Assembly: GCA_964626565.1 (NCBI GenBank)
Contig: CAZVFX010000011.1
Location: 1-64,000, forward strand
From: CAZVFX01 sp964626565
GTDB lineage: Bacteria > Myxococcota_A > UBA9042 > CAIXZC01
Direction of reading: 5' to 3'
DNA length: 64,000 bases
Made by a program: the position numbers and the translations under genes. The notes beneath the pieces were generated by a model that ran no database searches, was not told where the DNA came from, and saw only the letters and a program-made list of their open reading frames with translations. Shown piece by piece: positions 37,344 to 45,192 of the stretch; the stretch's first letter is position 1; each line of letters opens with the position of its first letter.

Positions 37344-39299
37344 CTACAGCGGAAAGGTCAACTCGCAACCGGTGCCGATGACTCTAAGCCCATCAACAAC
37401 CCAGCCGCGGAAGCCGTTGTAACCGGCGTCTCCGGTTTCGAAGTAGAATCGCACGAACATGACTCCGCTGGCGAGCACTTCGCCCAGCACCGGCTCCTCC
37501 AACGCAATGTCGGCCAGGGACCAGATCGGAGTCTTGAAGTAGCCGGCGGAAGTGTACGCCTTGTCCGAATCACCGTCGGTATCGATATCCGGATTCAGCG
37601 AACCCACCTCGTAGTAGAATACCCCATCCGCCGACACTTGCACTTCCATGCGATCATATTCCTGGTTGGGGTCCTGGCCCTCGATCTCGAACCAGTAGGA
37701 GAATACGATTCTGACGTCCTCGAGGCCCCCGCCCACCGGATAGCCGGGAGAAGTATAGTCTCCCCACAACCCGCCGCTGGAGATTCCGCCGTTCTTGTCC
37801 TCGCACACAGAGCCTGTGCCCAGATAGTTGCCCGCCCCCGGCCTCCCGAACCAGATTGTGTGCAGCCCCTCCACCGCCCGGGGTAATGCTGCCGGCTCGG
37901 GGATACAGCCCTGCTGAGCCGCGGTGGCGCAGATCTGACAATCGTCCAGCGGTTCGTCAGGGTCGGGGACGCAGATTTCACTGTCCGAGATGGTGACGCA
38001 CTCAGGGTAGGCACTGTTGAGAGTGACGTCATTTACGCGCCGGTGCCAATAGACACCGTGATGGGGGTCGGATGCCGACCACCCGTTGTCCACCTCGAAT
38101 CCCTCCTCGAAGCAAAGGGTCGCATCATCCGGCTCGAGGTCGAAGTGCATGAACCTGACCACATTGGGCGTCACTGAAACCGGCCCCTTGGCCTGTGGAA
38201 AGTGCCCGCCCGCCATGGCGCGCCCGTACCATTCTACAGTATCGCCAAGCCACACACCGCCGAAGCAGTATCCACCATGCTCCTCGGTTGAGGTTGATGC
38301 CACCAGGTTGAGCACGCTGCTCGCACCCAGGGTAACCGTTGCGAACGGCAATGCCGCACCGGACACCTGGTCGGTGACGCGGCCGCACATGGACAGGTAT
38401 TCGTGATCGTTGTCCAGCCCCTGCATATAGAAGTTCACCAGCAACAGGTCTCCCTCGGCAAGGGAGAAGTCCTCGGTGATCATCTTGTGATACCCTTCGG
38501 CAGTCGCCTCGAGGCAAAAATCCCCGGCAGGCAATGGCACCAGGTAGGCCCCGTCCAGAGGCGACACATCCGCGGAAATCACTGAACCTTCATCGTCGTC
38601 CAGGTCGCACTCCCCCGCGGGCCGGGCAACAATGGCCACCCCGCCGATCGGTTTGCCGCTAAGTGCGCTGAGTGTCCTTCCAAACACCGATGCGCAGGAA
38701 AGGTCCTCATCGATGTCACCATCGCAATCGTTATCAACCCCGTCGCACGCCTCAACCTGTGCCCCTTCCAACGGGTCACACTCCTGCTCAACCCCTTCGA
38801 GGCAAAAGTCCACAACGTGTTCGCACAGACCAATGCCGCAGGTCACGGTGCCCAGCTCCTCGTCAATCTCATCGTCGCAGTCGTTGTCCAAGCCGTCGCA
38901 CACCTCCTCTTCCGGGATACACTGCTCAACATCCGTCTCGGCCGCCAGGTCCTCCAGGTCGTCGCCAACGTCAGGAACCAGTGTGTCCTCTACCTCTTCC
39001 AGCAGGTCAAGCGGTGTCGCCTGGTCGGGTGTTTTCGTATCCAATTCCGGGCTTAGATCCAGTTGTACCGCGACTTCAACTTCCTGGGCCAGGTCGCTCT
39101 CCGGAATCAGGTCCGGCTCCACCACCAGGTCAACAGGGCTGCAGGTGAAGTCCTCCATGCAGTAGGAGCCCGCCGGACACTGCTCGTCCACCAGGCAAGT
39201 GGTAGGACTTCCGGTCAGCTCTATCTTGCCGCCTGAGCAGCCCGCCAGCAGAGCGAGCAACATCAACTGTATTGCTTTCATGAGATTTCCCTTCGTCAT
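37344..39299 (-). CDS. MopE-motif lipoprotein with CNA-B-like and lectin-like regions
   Basis: A protein of 651 residues from the ATG at 39299 (GAGGA upstream); an ATG 18 bp later is an alternative. The signal peptide ends LLALLAGC. After an acidic linker come two MopE motifs (CDGLDNDCDDEIDE, CDGVDNDCDGDIDE) with a CGIGLCEHVVDFC module like that in the protein at 10838. Two carboxypeptidase-regulatory-like beta-sandwich segments follow (SALSGKPIGGVAIVARPAGE; CGRVTDQVSGAALPFATVTL). The last 250 residues look like a jelly-roll (YWHRRVNDVTL, VFSYWFEIEGQD, VRFYFETGDAGYNGFRGWVV). No catalytic site is evident; likely a surface binding protein. Confidence 0.78.
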   Translation of the reverse strand: MTKGNLMKAIQLMLLALLAGCSGGKIELTGSPTTCLVDEQCPAGSYCMEDFTCSPVDLVVEPDLIPESDLAQEVEVAVQLDLSPELDTKTPDQATPLDLLEEVEDTLVPDVGDDLEDLAAETDVEQCIPEEEVCDGLDNDCDDEIDEELGTVTCGIGLCEHVVDFCLEGVEQECDPLEGAQVEACDGVDNDCDGDIDEDLSCASVFGRTLSALSGKPIGGVAIVARPAGECDLDDDEGSVISADVSPLDGAYLVPLPAGDFCLEATAEGYHKMITEDFSLAEGDLLLVNFYMQGLDNDHEYLSMCGRVTDQVSGAALPFATVTLGASSVLNLVASTSTEEHGGYCFGGVWLGDTVEWYGRAMAGGHFPQAKGPVSVTPNVVRFMHFDLEPDDATLCFEEGFEVDNGWSASDPHHGVYWHRRVNDVTLNSAYPECVTISDSEICVPDPDEPLDDCQICATAAQQGCIPEPAALPRAVEGLHTIWFGRPGAGNYLGTGSVCEDKNGGISSGGLWGDYTSPGYPVGGGLEDVRIVFSYWFEIEGQDPNQEYDRMEVQVSADGVFYYEVGSLNPDIDTDGDSDKAYTSAGYFKTPIWSLADIALEEPVLGEVLASGVMFVRFYFETGDAGYNGFRGWVVDGLRVIGTGCELTFPL

Positions 39300-39334
39300 G
39301 TTCTTTCCTCTCATCAGCGCCTGCACCTCTGGTG

Positions 39335-41131
39335 CTAATTCTTGTACTTGACCTTGAACTCCACCCGGCGATTGCGCTGCCGGCCTTCTTCTGTGGAGTT
39401 GTCATCTATGGGCTGCGTCAAGCCAAAGCCCTTCGCCTTCAGCCTTCCCGACGCCACACCCATCTGGATGAGGTATTTGCGCACCGCCTTGGCTCTTCGC
39501 TTGGAGAGCTGCAGGTTGTGTGCGGCCGTAAAAGTGTTGTCCGTGTGTCCGCCAACGGTGACAACTGCGATCTCGTCATGCTCAAGAATCACCCTGGCCA
39601 CCTCGTCCAAGACGGGCTTCCACTCGGACAGGATCACGTCATCATCAACGTCAAACTCGATGCGCTGAATGATCACGATCTTCTCTTTGGTGAGTTTGGG
39701 AGGCGGACAACCGTTGAGTTTCACCTGATCCGACGGCTCTCCGGGGGTGTCGGGGCAGGCGTCCCGCGGGTCGATGACTCCGTCCCCGTCGCGGTCGGGG
39801 CAGCCGTTCAACGCCGGGTCGGTGTGAGGCTGGCCGGGCAGGTCGGGACACGCATCGTCACGATCCACAATGCCGTCACCGTCCCGGTCCGGACAACCGT
39901 GATCGCCCGGGTTGTCGGAAGCCGGTCCCGGATCCCGGGGGCAAGCATCCTTCAAGTCGATGATGCCGTCTCCATCTAGGTCCGGACACCCGTGGCTGGC
40001 GGCGTCCTGGTTGGGCTTGCCCGCCTCGTCCGGACACGCGTCCACCTTGTCGATGATTCCATCGCCGTCACGATCGGGACAGCCGTTCATGGAGGGGTCG
40101 GAGAAACGCTTGCCCGGAGTATCGGGGCAGGCGTCGGTATCATCCGGGATCCCATCGCGGTCCCGGTCGGCAACGGGTTCAGGCTTAATGCCGCAGCTCT
40201 CGAACCTCAGCCCGGTAGTCAGGCGCAGGCTGGTATCCCCGATGCCATCGGTGAAACCGCCCCCGCCCGCCGCGTATAGCCGGGCAAAGTCAGCCAGGCA
40301 CACGTTGGCGCCGATCTGACCTTCGAGGGAACTGCCGTTGTCACCCATGAAATCTTCCTGGGAAGAGGCGCTCAGCAACTCCCCGATAATACGAAAACGG
40401 TCGTTGCTGAAACTCTGCCTCAGCCCCAACCCGACCTGGACGTCCGACCCGGTGTCGTAGGGCCCGATCGCCTCGGTATCACGTAGTTTGTAGCCGACGT
40501 TCAGCGCGGCCAGCGTTTCCCCAACTTGCAGGTCGAGCACCAGCCGGGGCGTGAAAGTGATGCTGCCGTCGCCCGCGTACGTGCCGTCGCCAGCGGTGGG
40601 CAAGGCGACTCCCGGCTCGAGCGCGATGCCGAATCCGGCTCCACTTCTCGCCAGCAACAGCCACTTGGCTGCCACCCGCACGTCGCCGAGGCCGAAACCG
40701 TCGGCCGGAGGCGTACCCACAAAGCCGTTGTCGCCGCCTGCATACCCGACTACGGGCACGTTCACGCCGATGGAAAGCTGCTTCCAAAGCGAATAGGCGG
40801 CAAACAGATCTCCCACCACCTGGTGGTCCACAAGCTGGAACGTTAGCTGGTTGGGGTACCGCTTGTCTTCCAGCCGCAACGGATCCTTGCCGTAGGTCAG
40901 GAAGAAGCCGCCGGAGAGCCCGTCGTCAGCCGGTTGCTCGGCGGTGCGGATGGCCATCATGTCCCCGGCGTGGGGGGAAGCCTCGAATCGCTCAACGTTC
41001 ACTTTGGGTTCCCCGGCTTCGGCGTCCTGAACCGGAGCCAGCGTCAAGGCAAACAGTCCGGCGATCAGCGCACAGCCCACCAACCGCACAGTGGGTGTCA
41101 GTTGAACCAATACGTCGTTATGCATCAGCAT
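39335..41131 (-). CDS. OmpA-family outer membrane protein with type-3 repeats
   Basis: A protein of 598 residues with a signal peptide. The N-terminal half is a predicted beta-barrel (GGFFLTYGKDPL, LSIGVNVPVVGYAGG, LNVGYKLRDTEA). Then come six thrombospondin type-3 units (DRDGIPDDTDACPDTPGKRF, DGDGIIDLKDACPRDPG and others), and a C-terminal OmpA peptidoglycan-binding domain (VVTVGGHTDNTFTAAHNL, SKRRAKAVRKYLIQMGV, RQRNRRVEFKVKYKN). It should tether the outer membrane to peptidoglycan. ATG at 41131 has GAGGAGGTGG upstream. The layout is common among myxobacteria and their relatives. Confidence 0.88.
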   Translation of the reverse strand: MLMHNDVLVQLTPTVRLVGCALIAGLFALTLAPVQDAEAGEPKVNVERFEASPHAGDMMAIRTAEQPADDGLSGGFFLTYGKDPLRLEDKRYPNQLTFQLVDHQVVGDLFAAYSLWKQLSIGVNVPVVGYAGGDNGFVGTPPADGFGLGDVRVAAKWLLLARSGAGFGIALEPGVALPTAGDGTYAGDGSITFTPRLVLDLQVGETLAALNVGYKLRDTEAIGPYDTGSDVQVGLGLRQSFSNDRFRIIGELLSASSQEDFMGDNGSSLEGQIGANVCLADFARLYAAGGGGFTDGIGDTSLRLTTGLRFESCGIKPEPVADRDRDGIPDDTDACPDTPGKRFSDPSMNGCPDRDGDGIIDKVDACPDEAGKPNQDAASHGCPDLDGDGIIDLKDACPRDPGPASDNPGDHGCPDRDGDGIVDRDDACPDLPGQPHTDPALNGCPDRDGDGVIDPRDACPDTPGEPSDQVKLNGCPPPKLTKEKIVIIQRIEFDVDDDVILSEWKPVLDEVARVILEHDEIAVVTVGGHTDNTFTAAHNLQLSKRRAKAVRKYLIQMGVASGRLKAKGFGLTQPIDDNSTEEGRQRNRRVEFKVKYKN

Positions 41132-41269
41132 TTGGAGCCACCTCCTCACGAGAGGGAAAACCAATCCTGTTCGTGTTCTCCAGGTCCTTCAGGGCCGGTA
41201 AACCATATTCACGCGCGAAACACAAGTCAAGATCGTATACGTGCGTTCCCGCGAAACAGGGACGGGGGG

Positions 41270-42439
41270 CTATTCCATGCGAGCCATTTCGACGACGGCC
41301 TTCACCGCCCACGGCTCTTCCTTGAGGGTGCCGGGGAGCCACTGGGGCTGGTTATCGTGAGCGTACTTTTCGTTCACGCCGTTGCCCTGCTGCGGCAGAT
41401 TCACCCTTACCCACGGCACGCCGCCGTCGACTGCGACGTTGACTATGTCGTTGGTGTGTTTGTTCTGGTACCAGGCAGGTCCCCCACCCGGCCAGCCGCC
41501 GGGGTGATCGAAGGATGCAATATCCGCTTCAGTTTCCGGTGGCTGGGCATGATCCCAGGTCGCCTGAAGGCGCAGGTAGCGCCCCTTGAATCCGCCGATG
41601 TATTTGACTGCCTCACGCTCCTTCCAGAATGCAGCCACGTCCGGGTCGTCCGGCTCCTGCCAAACCGCCGGAAACGGGAAGATCCCTTTGACCGTATCGT
41701 ATTTGTCCATGTCACCGGCGAGGAAGCGCGGCCCGTGGCAGGTGACGAAGCTGAACGGTGGCCCTTCCCCGTCCACCAGGTACTTCACCCCCAGATCGGG
41801 GTAGCGACCGACACAGCCCGCTCCCATTGTTATGCCGTACGATTGGGTTCGGATCCCCACGTTGCCGGCCGCGACGTAGGGAAGGTCCATGGTCCACTGA
41901 ACCACTTTGCGCAGGCCGTCCTGATTGCGAAATCCGTTATAGTCTTCATCCCCTTCCGACTCCTTATCCTTTTCACCGGCTTTGTCGTCAACCCGGCCCT
42001 CTGCGTTGAAGCACACCACCACCATCCCTGCCCCGGCAATCATCTCTACTTCGTCGGTGTATGCTTCAGTGCGGCCGGGATTGATCCCGCCGGGGACCTT
42101 AACCAGACCGGGAAAGCACAATCCCGGATACTTCTCCGGGTCCGGTCGCCGGACCAATCCGTACACCGTATTGCCTGAGGGCATCACCAGTTCGAACTCC
42201 TCCAGTATCGTCTCGTACTTGTCCGTGACAGGCCCTTCCTCGGGCAGTGTGGCGGTGCACTCCGGCGCCGGGGTCGAGTCCCCCCGAACATCCACCTCCC
42301 CGCGTTCCTCAACATCCACAGCAACTTCGCTCTCCAACGCGTCCGGTTCTCCTTCCGCGGGGCTCTTGGATTCTGAGCAGTTTGCCCCCAACAGCATCGA
42401 GAAAGCCAACATGCATGCAGCAATCACTGCCCTGGTCAT
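41270..42439 (-). CDS. Lipoprotein alpha/beta hydrolase-like
   Basis: A protein of 389 residues, lipobox LGANC, then an acidic linker. The domain begins at GNTVYGLVRRPDPEKYPGLC and shows GLVKVPGGINPG, MVVVCFNAEGR, a nucleophile elbow GIRTQSYGITMGAG (Ser in T-Q-S-Y-G rather than strict GxSxG), and a late HTNDIVNVAVDGGVPWVRV. It resembles dienelactone-hydrolase or acetyl-xylan-esterase-like folds. The acid and His of the triad are not certain. ATG follows AGGAGGAATGAA. It is divergent from glnA. Confidence 0.7.
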   Translation of the reverse strand: MTRAVIAACMLAFSMLLGANCSESKSPAEGEPDALESEVAVDVEERGEVDVRGDSTPAPECTATLPEEGPVTDKYETILEEFELVMPSGNTVYGLVRRPDPEKYPGLCFPGLVKVPGGINPGRTEAYTDEVEMIAGAGMVVVCFNAEGRVDDKAGEKDKESEGDEDYNGFRNQDGLRKVVQWTMDLPYVAAGNVGIRTQSYGITMGAGCVGRYPDLGVKYLVDGEGPPFSFVTCHGPRFLAGDMDKYDTVKGIFPFPAVWQEPDDPDVAAFWKEREAVKYIGGFKGRYLRLQATWDHAQPPETEADIASFDHPGGWPGGGPAWYQNKHTNDIVNVAVDGGVPWVRVNLPQQGNGVNEKYAHDNQPQWLPGTLKEEPWAVKAVVEMARME

Positions 42440-42580
42440 TTCATTCCTCCTGCCGGCTTGTACCTGCCAGTCTCCACTTCCATCGGCGATGGGGCTATTC
42501 TAGCATGCATCTCCGGGACCTCCAGAAAGAAGGTGCGCCAGCCACCGCCCCTCCATTTCTGCAATTCTTGCGGAATTTCA

Positions 42581-42608
42581 TTGACACTTTGTCGCCTTGC
42601 GGTACACT
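42581..42608 (+). promoter_or_regulatory. Predicted glnA promoter
   Basis: TTGACA (42581-42586), a 16-bp spacer and TACACT (42603-42608) lie 54 bp upstream of the GTG start. No -24/-12 sigma54 element was noticed, so nitrogen control would act by other means. Confidence 0.65.
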
Positions 42609-42662
42609 TCGAGGATATTTGATTTCCCGGAAGCCGACCACTTGCAACCATGGAGGAACGCC

Positions 42663-43994
42663 GTGCCAACCAACAAGAAGGCTGAACTGCTGGCAAGAAT
42701 GAAGAAAGACGAGGTAAAATTCCTTCGGCTCCAGTTCACCGACATAATGGGTGTCAACAAGAACATCGAGTTGCCCAAGTCGGAATTTGCAAAGGCGCTG
42801 GACGGACAGATGCTGTTCGACGGTTCTTCAGTGCAGGGGTTCGTGCGCATCGAGGAATCGGATATGCTGCTGCAGCCCGACCTGGACACCTACACGGTGT
42901 ATCCGTGGGAGACTCCCGGGGGGACGATTGCGCGGCTCATCTGCGACATTCATCGTCCCGACGGCTCCCCTTTCGAAGGTTGTCCCCGCCTGGCCTTGAA
43001 GCGGATGTGCGCCAAGGCTGCTAAGATGGGTTACACCATGAGCGCCGGACCCGAGCCGGAGTTCTTCCTGTTTGAGCGCGGCGATCGGGAAGAGCCCACG
43101 GTAGTTACCCACGACCGTGGGGGCTACTTCGACCTGACACCCATCGATCGAGGCGAGGAAGCGCGGCGGGAGATGTGCGATGCACTCGAGGCCCTCGGGT
43201 TTGCGGTGGAGGCCGCCCACCACGAGGTGTCGCCGGCGCAGCACGAAATCGATTTCAAGCATCGGCCCGCGCTGGAGACTGCAGATAATGTCGCCACCTT
43301 CCGTTTCGTGGTGCGCAAAGTCGCACTTGATTTCGGCCTTCATGCGACATTCATGCCCAAGCCGATCTTCGGTATCAACGGCAGCGGCATGCACATACAT
43401 CAGTCACTATACAAAGACGGGACTAATGCGTTCTACGACCCCGACGACCCCAACGGGCTGTCTCCCGTGGCCCGCGGCTACATTGCCGGGCTTCTACGGC
43501 ACAGCCGGGCCTACTGTGCCGTGACCAATCCGCTCGTAAACAGTTACAAGCGATTGGTGCCGGGCTACGAGGCGCCCACGCACATCGCCTGGTCGGAGCA
43601 GAACCGCAGCCCGCTGGCCCGGGTGCCGGCGCGGCGTGGCGACGGCACCAGGATTGAATTGCGCATGCCCGACCCGTCATGCAATCCCTACCTGGCGCTG
43701 ACGGTGAGCCTGGCCGCCGGACTCGACGGCATGGAGCAGGGTTGGGACTGCGGCCCTCCGGTCAACAAGAACATCTTCGAAATGAGCCAGCGGGAACGCC
43801 GGCGCTTGAAGATCGACTCCCTCCCCGGCAACCTGGGTGAGGCAATCGAAATGATGGCCAAGAGCAAGTTCGTACGGGAAGTGCTCGGTGACCACATTTT
43901 CAGCAACTTTGTCGACGCCAAGCGGGCAGAGTGGCACGACTACATCGCGCGGGTCCATAGCTGGGAATTGGACCGCTACCTGGCAACCTACTAA
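42663..43994 (+). CDS. glnA: Glutamine synthetase type I-alpha
   Basis: A cytoplasmic enzyme of 443 residues making glutamine from glutamate, ammonia and ATP. Motifs: FTDIMGVNKNIELP, FDGSSVQGFVRIEESDM, AGPEPEFFLF, NGSGMHIHQSLYKDG, and RSPLARVPARRG with IELRMPDPSCNPYLAL. The region where GSI-beta carries its adenylylated Tyr (NLYDLPPEE) reads NIFEMSQRERRRL here, so control by adenylylation is not expected. Length and the SSVQGFVRI segment match the GSI-alpha group, which in Bacillus is feedback inhibited. Start is GTG with GGAGG six bases upstream. The next gene, 33 bp on, is asparagine-synthetase-like. Confidence 0.94.
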   Translation: MPTNKKAELLARMKKDEVKFLRLQFTDIMGVNKNIELPKSEFAKALDGQMLFDGSSVQGFVRIEESDMLLQPDLDTYTVYPWETPGGTIARLICDIHRPDGSPFEGCPRLALKRMCAKAAKMGYTMSAGPEPEFFLFERGDREEPTVVTHDRGGYFDLTPIDRGEEARREMCDALEALGFAVEAAHHEVSPAQHEIDFKHRPALETADNVATFRFVVRKVALDFGLHATFMPKPIFGINGSGMHIHQSLYKDGTNAFYDPDDPNGLSPVARGYIAGLLRHSRAYCAVTNPLVNSYKRLVPGYEAPTHIAWSEQNRSPLARVPARRGDGTRIELRMPDPSCNPYLALTVSLAAGLDGMEQGWDCGPPVNKNIFEMSQRERRRLKIDSLPGNLGEAIEMMAKSKFVREVLGDHIFSNFVDAKRAEWHDYIARVHSWELDRYLATY

Positions 43995-44027
43995 GCAGCC
44001 CGCAATCGCCGGGCAAAAGGAGTGAAG

Positions 44028-45080
44028 ATGTCCAGAGAAACAAAGAAAACCCGGGTGACCTTGGGAATTCAGCGCATCGAGCCCGTGAACCTGGATGACC
44101 CGTTAGTGCTGTCCGCGCTAGAGCAGGCCCGCAAAGCGCTGGCCAACCCGAAACTGGCCCGGGTTCTCGAAATCCGAACGGCCATCCAGAACTACTTGTG
44201 CAACACGCTGGCCGGCGAAGGGTTCGTTCATCCGCCTATCTACATGTTGGCCGGTTGCACAGACCCGTTGAATCACTGGACCTACCCCGCCCGTATCAAC
44301 TACTACGGCGAGGAGGTGTCGGTTACGCAATCGTTGATCCTTCAAAAGATACTTATGGTGATGCTTTCCCCAGCGGACAAGGTGTTCTGGGCCTCCCCGA
44401 ACATCCGCATGGAAATGCGCATCAGCCGCAAGGAGTATAAATACACATCCGAGTTCATGCAGGTGGATTTTGAAAAGCGCAACGGCACCTATGAAGAGAT
44501 GTTGAAATACATCTCGGACCTGGTGAGGGGCCTCTACGCTCACCTGAACGAACACCATTCCGAAGCACTCGCCGCGGTGAGAACCGAACCCCTTCCGGCG
44601 CTGGACAAAGACCTGCCCATACATGACGCCGCAGCGGTAAAGAGCGACAATAATCTCGAAGATGACGACGCAGTGGAGCGCCACCTGTCAGGCCTCAGCG
44701 GTGGCAAACCGTTCCTGGTCGTGAACCTGAAGAGAGAAGCGTACGACTGCTGGGACTCTCAGGCCGGCCGGTTCCTCAACTACGATGTAGTCGTGCCGCC
44801 CTATGGCTCCAACCCGCATCCTATCGAGTGCCTCTCAGGTGCAGAGCGCACCCGCTCGCTCAAGGACCTTGAGCAACGCATGGCGGACCTGCGCTACCCC
44901 ATGGAGTACTTCGCCCCGTTTTTCGAGCTGTTCGAGAGCATGGACGATGGGGCCGGAAAAATCCAGTGCGCCGGCGGCGGCTTTGGCATCGAACGCCTCA
45001 CCTACGCCCTCCTGGGCCTCAAAGACCTCCACGAAGTTTATCCCTTCCCACGTATGGCAGAATCGAAAATCGCCATCTAG
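44028..45080 (+). CDS. AsnRS/AspRS-derived asparagine synthetase (archaeal type AS-AR-like)
   Basis: A protein of 350 residues with the class II catalytic core of Asn/Asp-tRNA synthetases and no N-terminal anticodon-binding OB domain. Visible are INYYGEEVSVTQSLILQK, the motif 2 region with NIRMEMRISRKEYKYTSEF and MQVDFEKRNGTYEEM, and motif 3 GGGFGIERLTYALLGL with its Arg. Archaeal proteins of this build make free asparagine from Asp, ammonia and ATP. Pairing with glnA supports an amino-acid rather than a tRNA role. ATG at 44028 has AAAAGGAG six bases upstream. A tRNA-modifying or other ligase activity remains possible. Confidence 0.8.
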   Translation: MSRETKKTRVTLGIQRIEPVNLDDPLVLSALEQARKALANPKLARVLEIRTAIQNYLCNTLAGEGFVHPPIYMLAGCTDPLNHWTYPARINYYGEEVSVTQSLILQKILMVMLSPADKVFWASPNIRMEMRISRKEYKYTSEFMQVDFEKRNGTYEEMLKYISDLVRGLYAHLNEHHSEALAAVRTEPLPALDKDLPIHDAAAVKSDNNLEDDDAVERHLSGLSGGKPFLVVNLKREAYDCWDSQAGRFLNYDVVVPPYGSNPHPIECLSGAERTRSLKDLEQRMADLRYPMEYFAPFFELFESMDDGAGKIQCAGGGFGIERLTYALLGLKDLHEVYPFPRMAESKIAI

Positions 45081-45109
45081 CCGCCCTCTAACCCGCCTCG
45101 CAAAACAAA

Positions 45110-45162
45110 TAACAAACCTATCGGTCGATTTCTCTTGACAGCAATCGACCGCCCGGTAGAAT
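45110..45162 (+). promoter_or_regulatory. TetR-regulon promoter A with two dyad sites
   Basis: TTGACA (45135-45140), a 16-bp spacer and TAGAAT (45157-45162). The spacer carries AATCGACCG followed by CCCGG, making an imperfect dyad with the -10 (AATCGACC against GGTAGAAT). Upstream, 45110-45131 ends in the half-site GGTCGATTT, the same relative place as the second site at the other promoters; its left half is weak. It lies 30 bp upstream of the C39-like lipoprotein gene. Confidence 0.75.
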
Positions 45163-45192
45163 GGTCTGTGGATAGAATGGTGGAGGGATGCT

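Noticed and set aside
40934..42178. Long open frame on the + strand (414 codons)
   Set aside because: Spans the antisense of two well-supported lipoprotein/OmpA genes and their promoter region.
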